Assembly (NCBI RefSeq): GCF_029223865.1 | Contig: NZ_CP119520.1 | Span: 3,162,001-3,226,000, forward strand | Length of the DNA: 64,000 nucleotides | Direction of reading: 5' to 3' | Source of the DNA: Telluria mixta | Lineage (GTDB): Bacteria > Pseudomonadota > Gammaproteobacteria > Burkholderiales > Burkholderiaceae_D | Shown here: piece after piece, positions 30,638-38,704 of the stretch | Layout: each line of letters opens with the position of its first letter | How positions within the stretch are numbered: position 1 is the first letter of the stretch | Notes under the pieces: generated by a model | What the model was told of the DNA's origin: nothing | The model's database searches: none | What the model saw: the letters and a program-made list of their open reading frames with translations, nothing else | Program-made: the position numbers and the translations under genes

Positions 30638-30865
30638 ATGATTTCCGAATTCCAAGACCTCTCCGATAAGATCGACCGGCTCGCCCAGTTGACCCAGGCG
30701 CTGCGCAGCGAGAACTACTTGCTGCGCCAGGCGAACACCTTGCTCAGCGCGGAAAACGTCGACTTCAAGAACCGGCTGATCGCGGCCCAGCAGCGCGTCG
30801 AAGCCCTGCTGGCGCACCTCGAACCCGCTCCCGAAACGACCGACGACGCCGAGGCCGCCCAATGA
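30638..30865 (+). CDS. Small coiled-coil protein (TIGR02449 type, ZapB-like)
   Basis: 75 residues, nearly all one coiled coil (LSDKIDRLAQLTQALRSENY; LLSAENVDFKNRLIAAQQRV) with an acidic tail. It overlaps zapA by the ATGA at 30862-30865, so the two are translationally coupled. A short coiled-coil protein immediately before zapA is the position and form of the TIGR02449 family; a role with ZapA in Z-ring assembly is likely but inferred. It may be translated from a leaderless mRNA (see promoter at 30603). Confidence 0.85.
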   Translation: MISEFQDLSDKIDRLAQLTQALRSENYLLRQANTLLSAENVDFKNRLIAAQQRVEALLAHLEPAPETTDDAEAAQ

Positions 30866-31173
30866 TCCAGCTCGACGTGAACATCATGGGCATGCCGTAT
30901 CGCCTGGCCTGCCGCGACGGCGAAGAAAAAACACTGCGCGAAGCCGTGGCCTATCTCGACGGCAAAATGTGCGCTTTGCGCGACTCGGGCAAGGTGAAGG
31001 GCACGGACCGCATTGCCGTGATGGCGGCGCTGTCGGTGGCGGCCGAATTCCTGTCCGTGAAAGCGCCGCAGGGCCCCTTGTCCGACCTGACGATCCTGGA
31101 AGTCAAGCAGAAACTCGAGGCGATGCACACGGTGTTGGATGCCGCACTCTCGGCCGACCAAAACCTGGCCTGA
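30862..31173 (+). CDS. zapA: Cell division protein ZapA
   Basis: 103 residues. The N-terminal FtsZ-binding domain reads LDVNIMGMPYRLACRDGEE and LREAVAYLDGKM, with the positively charged DSGKVKGTDRIAVMAAL helix, followed by a C-terminal coiled coil that tetramerises. It bundles FtsZ filaments at mid-cell. Coupled to the upstream coiled-coil gene by a 4-bp overlap, and followed by the 6S RNA gene, the same order as in many proteobacteria. Confidence 0.95.
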   Translation: MIQLDVNIMGMPYRLACRDGEEKTLREAVAYLDGKMCALRDSGKVKGTDRIAVMAALSVAAEFLSVKAPQGPLSDLTILEVKQKLEAMHTVLDAALSADQNLA

Positions 31174-31185
31174 GCCTAAAAACGT

Positions 31186-31213
31186 TTGACATGCCCGGCC
31201 ATCGTAGTAAACT
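31186..31213 (+). promoter_or_regulatory. Promoter of the 6S RNA gene
   Basis: TTGACA (31186-31191), 16 bp, then TAAACT (31208-31213). Transcription would begin near 31220, exactly where the 6S RNA secondary structure begins, and 12 bases after the zapA stop codon the -35 box starts. Confidence 0.65.
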
Positions 31214-31219
31214 GCCGTC

Positions 31220-31398
31220 TACCCTGCGGTGTTCGAGATTTGCCATATATTCCTTGAACCATTCTTTCGCATAGGTTGTGGAACATGTTTGGTGGGCGCG
31301 ATCGTCGCTAGTTCGACGAACCCGAAATTGAACTGACTACGACCACCTTGAGCCATCAGGTTCGGGATGCCGGCAAAAACGGCACAGGCGGGGATATA
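31220..31398 (+). ncRNA. ssrS: 6S RNA (SsrS)
   Basis: About 180 bases with no convincing coding frame. The 5' end CCCTGCGGTGTT (31222-31233) pairs with the 3' end GGCACAGGCGGGG (31381-31393), forming the long closing stem. Near the 3' end CCTTGAGCC and GGTTCGGG make the hairpin found in E. coli 6S RNA (CTTGAACC/GGTTCAAG). The gene follows zapA directly, which is the classic ssrS location. 6S RNA mimics an open promoter and holds sigma-70 polymerase in stationary phase. The identification rests on terminal pairing, size and context, since I could not run a covariance model. Confidence 0.82.
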
Positions 31399-31468
31399 TT
31401 CCAAAGCGGTTGCGTACGATAAGTTCGCAGCCGCTTTTTCATTGGTGCTTCCGAATGGAGATCCGCGC

Positions 31469-31945
31469 ATGCGTTACTGGTTGATGAAATCCGAACCCGA
31501 TGAAGTGAGTTTCGCCGATGTCCTCGCGGCCCCCGGCAAGACGGTCGCCTGGTTCGGCGTGCGCAACTACCAGGCCCGCAATTTCATGCGCGACCAGATG
31601 GAAGTCGGTGACGGCGTCCTGTTTTATCACTCCAGTTGCGCCGTGCCGGGCGTCGCGGGCATCGCTCGCGTTGCTAGCGGGGCCTATCCGGATGCATCGC
31701 AATTCGATCCAGACAGCCACTATTTCGATCCGAAGGCGACGCGCGAGCAGCCGCGCTGGATCTCCGTCGACGTGACGGCGGTGGCGGAGGGGCGTTATCT
31801 GCCGCTCACCGAGATGCGCGGGGTGGCGGCGCTGGAAGACATGGTGCTGCTGCAGAAGGGCAGCCGGTTGTCCATTTCGCCCGTTACAAAAGGGCAGTGG
31901 GACAAGGTGCTGGAGTTGATGGGTGTGTCTATCTCGGCCACGTAA
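31469..31945 (+). CDS. EVE-domain protein (PUA-like fold)
   Basis: 158 residues making up a single EVE domain: RYWLMKSEPDEVSFADV at the N-terminus, TVAWFGVRNYQARNFMRD and VGDGVLFYHSSC are the family's core, which forms a pocket for modified bases in nucleic acids. The frame is open further upstream, but that part overlaps the 3' end of the 6S RNA, so the ATG at 31469 is chosen. Location after zapA and ssrS is common in beta-proteobacteria. The physiological substrate is unknown. Confidence 0.92.
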   Translation: MRYWLMKSEPDEVSFADVLAAPGKTVAWFGVRNYQARNFMRDQMEVGDGVLFYHSSCAVPGVAGIARVASGAYPDASQFDPDSHYFDPKATREQPRWISVDVTAVAEGRYLPLTEMRGVAALEDMVLLQKGSRLSISPVTKGQWDKVLELMGVSISAT

Positions 31946-31951
31946 CTCGAA

Positions 31952-32038
31952 CCGTCGCCCCTGCGAAGGCAGGGGCCCAATTTTGCGTGCGTTGGCGATA
32001 CGCGTGCAAATTGGATCCCCGCCTGCGCGGGGACGACG
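31952..32038. repeat. Bipartite REP-like palindromic element, copy B
   Basis: Same design as copy A: a left hairpin CCCCTGCGAAGGCAGGGG, a middle CGTGCG/CGCGTGC stem and a right hairpin CCCCGCCTGCGCGGGG, ends CCGTCG and CGACG. It fills the gap between the convergent EVE and lgt genes. Confidence 0.8.
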
Positions 32039-32044
32039 TGGTAT

Positions 32045-32857
32045 TCAAGCGTGCACGGCGCGTTTATTTGAACCGGAATACGCCCACCCCAGCATGATCA
32101 GCCCCGCCACGATCATCGGCAGCGACAACACCTGCCCCGACGTGATCGGCATCCCCATCACATGCGTCTCCCAATCGGGCACGCGGAAATACTCCGTGAA
32201 GAATCGCGCGCAGCCGTACAGCAGCGTGTAGAGCGCACCGACGGCGAGGCGCGGCCGCGGCTTGCGCGCGAACAGCCACATGATCACGAAGACGAGAAGG
32301 CCGTCCACGAGCATCTGATACAGCGGCGACGGATGGCGCGGGCCTTCCACGCCCGGCCACAGCATCGCCCACGGCAGGTTCGGGTCGGCCAGGCGGCCCG
32401 GCAGTTCGTGGTTGATGAAATTGCCGAGGCGGCCGCACGCGTAGCCGATGGGGACCATCGGCGCGATGAAATCGTACACGTCGATCAGGTTGCGGCCGCG
32501 CTTCCTCGCCCACAGCGCCATCGCGATCAGCACGCCGAGGAAGCCGCCGTGATACGACATGCCGCCGTGCCAGGTCATGAAGATCTCGGCCGGATGCGAG
32601 AAATAGTAGGCGGGCTGGTAGAACAGCACTTCGCCGAGGCGGCCGCCGATCACCACGCCCAGCATCCCGTAGAACAGCATGTCGTCGAGGTCGGCGTTGG
32701 TCCAGCCCTGCGCCTGCACGTGGGCCTGGGTCTTGATGCGGACGCGGCCCAGCAGGATGAACAGGGCGAAGGCGACCACGTACATGATCCCGTACCAGTG
32801 GATGTCGACGGGGCCGATGCTGAAGGCGACCGGATTGGGATTCGGGTGAACGAGCAT
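32045..32857 (-). CDS. lgt: Prolipoprotein diacylglyceryl transferase Lgt
   Basis: 270 residues with seven membrane helices. It adds diacylglycerol from phosphatidylglycerol to the lipobox Cys of prolipoproteins. The signature GRLGNFINHELPGR (with essential Arg and Asn), HGGMSYHGGFLG and the opening HPNPNPVAFSIGPVDIHWYG are all present. It starts 1 bp from the LysR gene's stop on the same strand, so it may be read through from that gene. The lipoproteins in this window (at 1958 and 21846) are potential substrates. Confidence 0.97.
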   Translation of the reverse strand: MLVHPNPNPVAFSIGPVDIHWYGIMYVVAFALFILLGRVRIKTQAHVQAQGWTNADLDDMLFYGMLGVVIGGRLGEVLFYQPAYYFSHPAEIFMTWHGGMSYHGGFLGVLIAMALWARKRGRNLIDVYDFIAPMVPIGYACGRLGNFINHELPGRLADPNLPWAMLWPGVEGPRHPSPLYQMLVDGLLVFVIMWLFARKPRPRLAVGALYTLLYGCARFFTEYFRVPDWETHVMGMPITSGQVLSLPMIVAGLIMLGWAYSGSNKRAVHA

Positions 32858-32858
32858 A

Positions 32859-33746
32859 TTAAATTGTCCTCAGTAGTTCCAGGAAGCCCTTGAGCACCGG
32901 CGAAGGATTATCGCGGCGCCATGCGATGCCGGTCTCGACCAGTGGGGTCGCGTCGGCGAGGGCACGGTATTCTACGCCCGGCCGCATCAGGTTCGACACG
33001 GATTGTGGCACAAGTGCCAACCCCATGCCGGCTGAGACGAGACTGACGATGGTCTGCATCTGGATCGCCTGCTGGCCGATGGCCGGCGTGATGCCGGCTT
33101 CACGGAAGCAGGACAGGATCGCGTCGTGCAGCGCGGGCGAGATCTCGCGGGGGAACACAATCAAGGGGAGAGGGGGCAGGTTGCGCAGCGCGACGGGGCC
33201 CTTCCTGCGCAGCAGGCCCGCGGGCGCGCACAGGATCAGGGGCTCGTCCAGCACCTTCATGTAATCGAGCCCGGCGCGCGCGCGGTCGGGCAGCGGGGGA
33301 ATCAGCAAACCGGCGTCGATGCGGCCGCGCAGCAGCTCGTCCACCTGCACGTCCGACGTCGCTTCCTGCAGCACGAGTTGCACACCCGGATAGCGTTCGC
33401 TGTAGCGGCGCAGGAACGGCGGCAGCACGCTGTAGTCGGCCGACGTGATGAACGCGAGCGCCAGCCGTCCCGCTTCTCCGCTGGCCGCGCGCCGCGCCAG
33501 GTCGGGCAGCAGGGCCGCCTCGGACAGGATGCGGCGGGCTTCGGGCAGCAGGGCGCTGCCGGCCGGCGTCAGCGCGACCGTGCGCCGGTTGCGCAGGAAC
33601 AGCGCGGTGCCGAGGCCGTCTTCCAGCGCGGCGATCGCCTGCGACAGCGGCGGCTGCGTCATGTGCAGGCGCGCGGCGGCGCGGCCGAAGTGCAATTCCT
33701 CGGCCACGGTGACGAAGTAGCGCAGCTGGCGCAATTCCAGGTTCAT
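32859..33746 (-). CDS. LysR-family transcriptional regulator
   Basis: 295 residues. The N-terminal winged helix-turn-helix is LRQLRYFVTVAEELHFGRAA and TQPPLSQAIAALED; the remainder is the two-lobed effector domain (GRLALAFITSADYSVLPPFL). The ATG at 33746 is chosen because it places MNLELRQLRYF at the start, as in the family. It is divergent from ilvD with 116 bp between, and LysR proteins usually regulate the divergent neighbour, so control of branched-chain amino acid synthesis is the simplest guess. Confidence 0.9.
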   Translation of the reverse strand: MNLELRQLRYFVTVAEELHFGRAAARLHMTQPPLSQAIAALEDGLGTALFLRNRRTVALTPAGSALLPEARRILSEAALLPDLARRAASGEAGRLALAFITSADYSVLPPFLRRYSERYPGVQLVLQEATSDVQVDELLRGRIDAGLLIPPLPDRARAGLDYMKVLDEPLILCAPAGLLRRKGPVALRNLPPLPLIVFPREISPALHDAILSCFREAGITPAIGQQAIQMQTIVSLVSAGMGLALVPQSVSNLMRPGVEYRALADATPLVETGIAWRRDNPSPVLKGFLELLRTI

Positions 33747-33809
33747 CGTATGGGTGACGTGTCTGTGATTCGCGCAGCATATCAGAAGCACGCGTGAGCG
33801 CCCATTTGA

Positions 33810-33825
33810 CGCGGACCGGTCCGCG
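33810..33825. promoter_or_regulatory. 16-bp perfect palindrome in the lysR-ilvD gap
   Basis: CGCGGACCGGTCCGCG is a perfect palindrome lying 38 bp before the ilvD start. A TTGACG at 33806-33811 overlaps its left edge and could be the -35 element of ilvD, so a bound regulator would compete with polymerase. It is not of the T-N11-A type usually bound by LysR proteins. Confidence 0.4.
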
Positions 33826-33862
33826 CGGCATGCTGGAAAAATCGTCCCATCAGGAGCCGACC

Positions 33863-35548
33863 ATGTCAGACCAAGCGCGCTACAACCGCCGTTCCCGCCA
33901 TGTGACCGAAGGCGTCGCCCGCAGCCCGAACCGCTCGATGTATTACGCGATGGGCTATCGCAAGGAGGATTTCGACAAGCCGATGATCGGCGTCGCCAAC
34001 GGCCATTCCACGATCACGCCCTGCAATTCCGGCCTGCAGAAACTGGCCGACGTGGCCATCGCCACCATCCGCGATGCCGGTGCGAATCCGCAGGTGTTCG
34101 GCACCCCTACCATTTCCGACGGCATGTCGATGGGGACGGAGGGCATGAAGTTCTCGCTGATTTCGCGCGAGGTGATCGCCGACTGCATCGAGACGTGCGT
34201 GAACGGGCAGTGGATGGATGGCGTCGTCGTGATCGGCGGCTGCGACAAGAACATGCCGGGCGGGATGATCGCGCTGGCGCGCACGAATGTCCCCGGCATC
34301 TACGTCTATGGCGGCACGATCCGGCCGGGACACTGGAAGGGCAAGGACCTGACGATCGTCTCGGCCTTCGAAGCCGTGGGCGAATTCACGGCGGGGCGCA
34401 TGAGCCAGGAGGATTTCGACGGCATCGAGCGCAACGCCTGTCCGTCGTCCGGGTCGTGCGGCGGCATGTACACGGCGAACACGATGTCATCGTCGTTCGA
34501 GGCGCTCGGCATGTCGCTGCTGTACTCGTCGACGATGGCCAATCCGGACGACGAAAAAACGGGATCGGCGGCGGAGTCCGCGCGCGTGCTCGTGGAAGCC
34601 GTCAAGCGCGACCTGAAGCCGCGCGACATCATCACGAGACAGTCCATCGAGAACGCGGTCGCGCTGATCATGGCGACGGGCGGTTCGACGAACGCCGTGC
34701 TGCACTACCTCGCCATCGCGCACGCGGCCGAGGTGGAATGGACGATCGACGATTTCGAGCGCGTGCGGCGCAAGGTGCCCGTGATCTGCAATTTGAAACC
34801 GTCGGGCGAATACGTCGCGACGGACCTGCACCAGGCCGGCGGCATCCCGCAGGTGATGAAGCTGTTGCTGGACGCGGGCCTGCTGCACGGCGACTGCATC
34901 ACCATCACGGGCCGCACGCTGGCGGAGGAACTGGAGAATGTGCCATCCGCGCCGCCGGAGGGCCAGGACGTCATCCGGCCGCTGGACCGGGCGCTGTACA
35001 ACGAAGGCCATCTCGCCATCCTGAAGGGGAATCTGTCGCCGGAAGGCTGCGTGGCCAAGATCACGGGCCTGAAAAATCCCGTGATCACGGGGCCGGCGCG
35101 CGTGTTCGACGACGAGTACAGCGCGATGGACACGATCCTCGCGAATAAAATCAATCCGGGCGACGTGCTCGTGCTGCGCTACCTGGGCCCGCGCGGCGGT
35201 CCGGGCATGCCGGAGATGCTGGCGCCGACGGCGGCGCTGATCGGCAAGGGCCTCGGAGAATCCGTGGGGCTGATCACGGACGGCCGGTTCTCCGGCGGCA
35301 CCTGGGGCATGGTCGTGGGCCACGTGGCGCCGGAAGCGTTCGAGGGCGGCACGATCGCGCTCGTGCAGGAAGGGGATTCGATCACGATCGACGCGCACCG
35401 GCAGCTGATCCAGCTGAACGTGCCGGACGACGAGATCGCCCGCCGCCGCGCGGCGTGGGTGCGGCCGGCACCGCGTTATACGCGTGGCGTGCTGGCCAAG
35501 TTCGCGGCGATCGCACAGCCTGCCAGCAAGGGCGCCGTCACCTGCTGA
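33863..35548 (+). CDS. ilvD: Dihydroxy-acid dehydratase IlvD
   Basis: 561 residues. It dehydrates 2,3-dihydroxy-isovalerate and -methylvalerate to the 2-keto acids in valine and isoleucine synthesis. Iron-sulfur cysteines are in [12 protein letters not shown] and [15 protein letters not shown], plus [11 protein letters not shown] near the N-terminus; the C-terminal [14 protein letters not shown] is conserved. The ATG at 33863 is preceded by CAGGAG; a longer upstream frame is not supported. Divergent from a LysR regulator and followed by a REP-like element. Confidence 0.97.
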   Translation: MSDQARYNRRSRHVTEGVARSPNRSMYYAMGYRKEDFDKPMIGVANGHSTITPCNSGLQKLADVAIATIRDAGANPQVFGTPTISDGMSMGTEGMKFSLISREVIADCIETCVNGQWMDGVVVIGGCDKNMPGGMIALARTNVPGIYVYGGTIRPGHWKGKDLTIVSAFEAVGEFTAGRMSQEDFDGIERNACPSSGSCGGMYTANTMSSSFEALGMSLLYSSTMANPDDEKTGSAAESARVLVEAVKRDLKPRDIITRQSIENAVALIMATGGSTNAVLHYLAIAHAAEVEWTIDDFERVRRKVPVICNLKPSGEYVATDLHQAGGIPQVMKLLLDAGLLHGDCITITGRTLAEELENVPSAPPEGQDVIRPLDRALYNEGHLAILKGNLSPEGCVAKITGLKNPVITGPARVFDDEYSAMDTILANKINPGDVLVLRYLGPRGGPGMPEMLAPTAALIGKGLGESVGLITDGRFSGGTWGMVVGHVAPEAFEGGTIALVQEGDSITIDAHRQLIQLNVPDDEIARRRAAWVRPAPRYTRGVLAKFAAIAQPASKGAVTC

Positions 35549-35555
35549 ATTTGAA

Positions 35556-35675
35556 ACGTCGTTCCCGCGAAAGCGGGAACCCATGTTGAGTTTCGGAACT
35601 TGAGTACGTCGCAGAGACGCATTGCGACCGACTTCGGTGCTTCAGTATGGGTCCCCGCTTTCGCGAGGACGACGG
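35556..35675. repeat. Bipartite REP-like palindromic element, copy D (longer variant)
   Basis: End hairpins GTTCCCGCGAAAGCGGGAAC (35561-35580) and CCCCGCTTTCGCGAGG (35653-35668) in inverted orientation with outer ACGTCG and CGACGG; the middle is longer than in the other copies (about 60 bp with its own TTCGG/CCGAC pairing). It lies between the convergent ilvD and Trp-rich protein genes. The rest of the 35549-35756 gap shows nothing else clear. Confidence 0.75.
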
Positions 35676-35756
35676 TCTTTATACGTCCCAAGAACATGCC
35701 ATATACGCCACATGGCCTGTTCGGCAATGAAGCGCGCGTGCTATGCTGCCGGGCGC

Positions 35757-35981
35757 TTATTTGCGCTTGTCGAAGCTCTGCTTCACGCGCTCCTTGCGCC
35801 GCTTCTCGTCGAGGTCGTGGGCCTTGCGCTTGTCGAGGCCCAGCATCTTTTCGATAAATTCGAACCAGATGAAGCCGGCGACCATCAGGCCGATGATCCA
35901 CCACCAGGACAGTTCGGCGAAGCGCCAGACCTCGAAATAGCGCAGCACGACGAGGACGAGGATCAGGAGGATCAGGGGCAT
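35757..35981 (-). CDS. Small Trp-rich membrane protein (TIGR04438 type)
   Basis: 74 residues: a hydrophobic helix (PLILLILVLVVLRYFEVW), a Trp-rich second helix (ELSWWWIIGLMVAGFIWF), and a highly charged C-terminal tail (DKRKAHDLDEKRRKERVKQ). This matches the small Trp-rich protein family of beta-proteobacteria. Start at 35981 with AAAGGA upstream; an upstream ATG gives an extra polar segment that does not fit. Function unknown. Confidence 0.85.
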   Translation of the reverse strand: MPLILLILVLVVLRYFEVWRFAELSWWWIIGLMVAGFIWFEFIEKMLGLDKRKAHDLDEKRRKERVKQSFDKRK

Positions 35982-36156
35982 AACGGAATTCCTTTCGAGC
36001 GGCCATGGTACAACAGTGCTGCTGATAAGCAACGGAATACTGCCATCTGGTCAACGACTATCTGTATCATCCGTTACTGAATATGTCCACGCCGCTTCTG
36101 CGCAGGAAACCCGATAGAATTCGAATTACAGGAATACCCCCAACTGGAGATAGTCG

Positions 36157-36471
36157 ATGAAACGTACCATGATGTTGTTTGCTGCAGTCTCTGCCCTGGC
36201 TTCGACCGGCGCCTTCGCGCAAGACGCGGCCGCCCTGGCGAAGGCCAAGAATTGCATGGCTTGCCACTCCGTGCAAACCAAGCTGGTCGGCCCGGCCTAC
36301 AAGGATGTCGCCGCCAAATACGCAGGCCAGAAAGATGCCGAAGGCAAGCTGGTTGCCAAGGTCCTGAAGGGTGGTTCGGGTGTCTGGGGTCCGGTCCCGA
36401 TGCCGGCCAATCCGCAAGTCAGCGAAGCCGAAGCGCACACGCTGGTCAAGTGGGTCCTGGCGCAGAAATAA
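36157..36471 (+). CDS. Periplasmic class I c-type cytochrome (c551/c552 type)
   Basis: 104 residues with a cleavable signal peptide (LFAAVSALASTGAFAQ). Heme c attaches at NCMACHS (CxxCH), and Met of GPVPMPANPQ is the sixth ligand, followed by the closing helix AEAHTLVKWVLAQ. It would shuttle electrons in the periplasm to a terminal oxidase or peroxidase. GGAGATAG precedes the start, and a strong two-way terminator follows. Single gene. Confidence 0.95.
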   Translation: MKRTMMLFAAVSALASTGAFAQDAAALAKAKNCMACHSVQTKLVGPAYKDVAAKYAGQKDAEGKLVAKVLKGGSGVWGPVPMPANPQVSEAEAHTLVKWVLAQK

Positions 36472-36490
36472 TCCTGCGATCCAACGCCTG

Positions 36491-36527
36491 AAAAAGCGCG
36501 CCATGCATGTGCAGGCGCGCTTTTTTT
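36491..36527. terminator. Bidirectional terminator between cytochrome c and LivK-type genes
   Basis: A stem AAAAAGCGCGCC (36491-36502) / GGCGCGCTTTTT (36514-36525) with an 11-base loop; a T run follows on the plus strand and, by symmetry, on the minus strand. The two genes converge here, their stops 20 and 8 bp away. Confidence 0.92.
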
Positions 36528-36534
36528 ATTGCGC

Positions 36535-37671
36535 TTAACGGATCACGTCCAGCTTCGTGCGCTTGCCGCCCTTGTAGGTGAACAGGGTCAGCGCGCCATC
36601 CTTGATGTCGCCGTTCGCATCGAACTGGATCGTGCCGGTCACGCCCTCGTACTTGATGTTCTTGAGGACCGGCAGGTATTTGGCGGGATCGGCCGATTTC
36701 GCGTTCTGCATCGCCGTCGCCATTACCATCACGGAATCGTAGACGTACGGCGCGTACAGCTGCACGTCCATGTTGAACTTCTTCTTGTAGCGGGCGCGGA
36801 AGTCTTCCATGACTTTTTCCTGCGGACCCTTCACGCCACCCGCTTCCGCACAATAGACCTTGCCTTCGCCGAGACCATCGCCGGCCAGGCGGCCCAGCGC
36901 GTCCGTGCACATGCCGTCGCCGCCCATGAACACGGCCTGGATGCCCAGTGCCTTCATCTGCTTGAGCATCGGGCCCGCGACGGAATCCATGCCGCCGAAG
37001 AAGATCAGGTCCGGCTTCTTCGCCTTGATCGACGTGAGGATCGCCGTGTAGTCGGTGGCCGTGGCGCTCGTGAATTCGCGGCCGACGACCTTGATGCCCG
37101 GCTTTTTCAGGCCCTTCGCGAATTCGTCCGCGACGCCCTGGCCGTACGTCGTGCGGTCGTCGATGATGGCGATGTTTTTCGCGTGCAGCGTGTCGATCGC
37201 GTATTTGCTCAGCGTGCTGCCCAGCTTGGCGTCGCTGGCGACGACGCGGAACGCGCCCGGGAAGCGCTGGCGCGTGTAGACGGGCGCCGTCGTGGCGGGC
37301 GAGATCTGCACGATGCCGGCATCGTTGTAGATCTTCGACGCGGGCACGGTGGTGCCGGAATTCAGGTGGCCGACCACGCCGTTGACTTTCGCGTCGACGA
37401 GCTTCTGCGCCACCGCCGTGCCCTGCTTGGGATCGGCGCCGTCGTCCTCGGAGATCAGCTGCAGCGTGGCTTTCTGGCCGTTCAGCGTGAAGCCCTTTGC
37501 GTTGAGCTCGTCGATCGCCATGCGCGCGGCGTTCTCGTTGTCCTTGCCGAGGTGGGCGCTGGGGCCGGAGATCGGCGCCACGTGGCCGATCTTGACGACT
37601 TGCTGCGCGCTTGCCGTGCCCGCGAAGGCGAGGGCGATGGCGAAGGGGATGAGTTTCGTAGTGACCTGCAT
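36535..37671 (-). CDS. Branched-chain amino acid-type ABC transporter periplasmic binding protein (LivK-like)
   Basis: 378 residues, exported (LIPFAIALAFAGTASAQ). KIGHVAPISGPSAHLGKDNE and GHLNSGTTVPASKIYNDAG are the ligand-binding motifs of the Leu/Ile/Val-binding family, and a Cys pair is present. The ATG at 37671 has GGAGAG upstream. The permease and ATPase genes (livHMGF) are not in this window, so it is an orphan binding protein that must work with a transporter encoded elsewhere. Ligand could be branched-chain amino acids, amides or aromatic compounds. Confidence 0.93.
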   Translation of the reverse strand: MQVTTKLIPFAIALAFAGTASAQQVVKIGHVAPISGPSAHLGKDNENAARMAIDELNAKGFTLNGQKATLQLISEDDGADPKQGTAVAQKLVDAKVNGVVGHLNSGTTVPASKIYNDAGIVQISPATTAPVYTRQRFPGAFRVVASDAKLGSTLSKYAIDTLHAKNIAIIDDRTTYGQGVADEFAKGLKKPGIKVVGREFTSATATDYTAILTSIKAKKPDLIFFGGMDSVAGPMLKQMKALGIQAVFMGGDGMCTDALGRLAGDGLGEGKVYCAEAGGVKGPQEKVMEDFRARYKKKFNMDVQLYAPYVYDSVMVMATAMQNAKSADPAKYLPVLKNIKYEGVTGTIQFDANGDIKDGALTLFTYKGGKRTKLDVIR

Positions 37672-37762
37672 GTTCTCTCCAGGAAGAATGTTATGTGCGC
37701 TGAGCAAAGTTACTCTAATTTACGCTGCGCGCAAAGCGTTCTAATCGAGAGAACGACCGGGT

Positions 37763-38134
37763 TCAGTCGCGCGACCGCAGATGCGTGAGTTCCTGCGCGA
37801 CGGCGCGCGCGACGACCTGCTCGACCGTCACCTGCAGCCCGTCGCGCAATTCGGTCGCGAGCCGCGTCACCACGTGGTCCAGCACGGGCGCCATGCTGCT
37901 GCGGACCTGGTCTTCCAGCACCAGCTCGACGCGGTCCTGCAACCGGTCGAGCACGCGTGCGACGAGGCGTTCCTCGAGGGCGCGCCAGGCGTCGTCGTCG
38001 AGCTCGCGCGGCGTGGGCTGCTCCGGTTCCGGCTGGGCTTGTGCCGCCGGTTCCGGCGCGCTGTCGGGCACAACCTCGGCCACGACCTCGGTGAGGACGG
38101 GAATGCTTTCGTCGTTGAAGGGAATATCGCTCAT
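37763..38134 (-). CDS. DUF2486-type protein
   Basis: 123 residues, beginning SDIPFNDESIPVLTEVV, which is the DUF2486 N-terminal pattern, then an acidic Pro/Ala stretch and a long amphipathic helix (LVARVLDRLQDRVELVLEDQ) that could form a coiled coil. Its ATG overlaps the holC stop by 4 bp (ATGA), so the two are translationally coupled. The same pairing occurs in Burkholderiales. Function unknown; a link to the polymerase clamp loader is only suggested by the coupling. Confidence 0.8.
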   Translation of the reverse strand: MSDIPFNDESIPVLTEVVAEVVPDSAPEPAAQAQPEPEQPTPRELDDDAWRALEERLVARVLDRLQDRVELVLEDQVRSSMAPVLDHVVTRLATELRDGLQVTVEQVVARAVAQELTHLRSRD

Positions 38135-38556
38135 GATTGTCCCGCCACGAAGTGGGTCAACGGATAGGACTGCTTCTTGTAGGCGACATAGCGCGCGCGG
38201 CCGGCGGCGGCGTCTTCCTCGTCCGTCGAGATGATCTCGAACACGCGCGCGAACTGCTCGAAGCCGGCCGGCGTGCGGCGCGTCAGGTTCACGAGCATGT
38301 CGCGGTGCGGCAGCTCGACGCTTTCGTCGGTCGTGACGATGACCGGCGTCTCCGGCGCGAGGGGATCGCCCGCCATCACGTGCGGGATGAAGTCGGTGCC
38401 GGACAGCGTCCACAGCGCCTCGTTCAGGGCCTCCGCCTGCGCGGGGCTGTCGGCCAGCAGGACGAGCTTCGCGCGCGCCGCGTACGCCTTGCGCGCGAGG
38501 CGGCAGACGTAGCTGAGCTTGTCGGGGATGTTGGTGTGGAAGTCGATCCGGGTCAT
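38131..38556 (-). CDS. holC: DNA polymerase III chi subunit (HolC)
   Basis: 141 residues: RIDFHTNIPDKLSYVCRLARKAY, LADSPAQAEALNEALWT and TPVIVTTDESVELPHRDMLVN match HolC from start to end. Chi links the clamp loader to single-strand-binding protein. The ATG at 38556 is chosen from homology; a 260-residue frame upstream runs through the repeat element and is not coding. Its usual partner pepA is not adjacent; a REP-like element and a glutaredoxin-like gene lie upstream instead. Confidence 0.93.
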   Translation of the reverse strand: MTRIDFHTNIPDKLSYVCRLARKAYAARAKLVLLADSPAQAEALNEALWTLSGTDFIPHVMAGDPLAPETPVIVTTDESVELPHRDMLVNLTRRTPAGFEQFARVFEIISTDEEDAAAGRARYVAYKKQSYPLTHFVAGQS

Positions 38557-38578
38557 GGTCGGTCGGGAGTATAAACCA

Positions 38579-38663
38579 CCGTCGCCCCCGCGCAGGCGGG
38601 GGCCCAATTTTGCGCAGCCGGCTGCACGTGCGGAATTGGGTTCCCGCCTGCGCGGGAACGACG
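38579..38663. repeat. Bipartite REP-like palindromic element, copy C
   Basis: Left hairpin CCCCCGCGCAGGCGGGGG, centre GCAGCCGGCTGC, right hairpin TTCCCGCCTGCGCGGGAA, ends CCGTCG and CGACG. The left arm is identical to copy A. It lies between two genes read in the same direction (glutaredoxin-like and holC), so it may separate two transcripts. Confidence 0.8.
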
Positions 38664-38704
38664 TGCTTGTGCTAACGATGAAATGAACAATGTCGGCATT
38701 ATGC

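Noticed and set aside
31367..31468. 34-codon N-terminal extension of the EVE protein
   Set aside because: Overlaps the 3' end of the 6S RNA and lies before the conserved RYWLMKSEP start.
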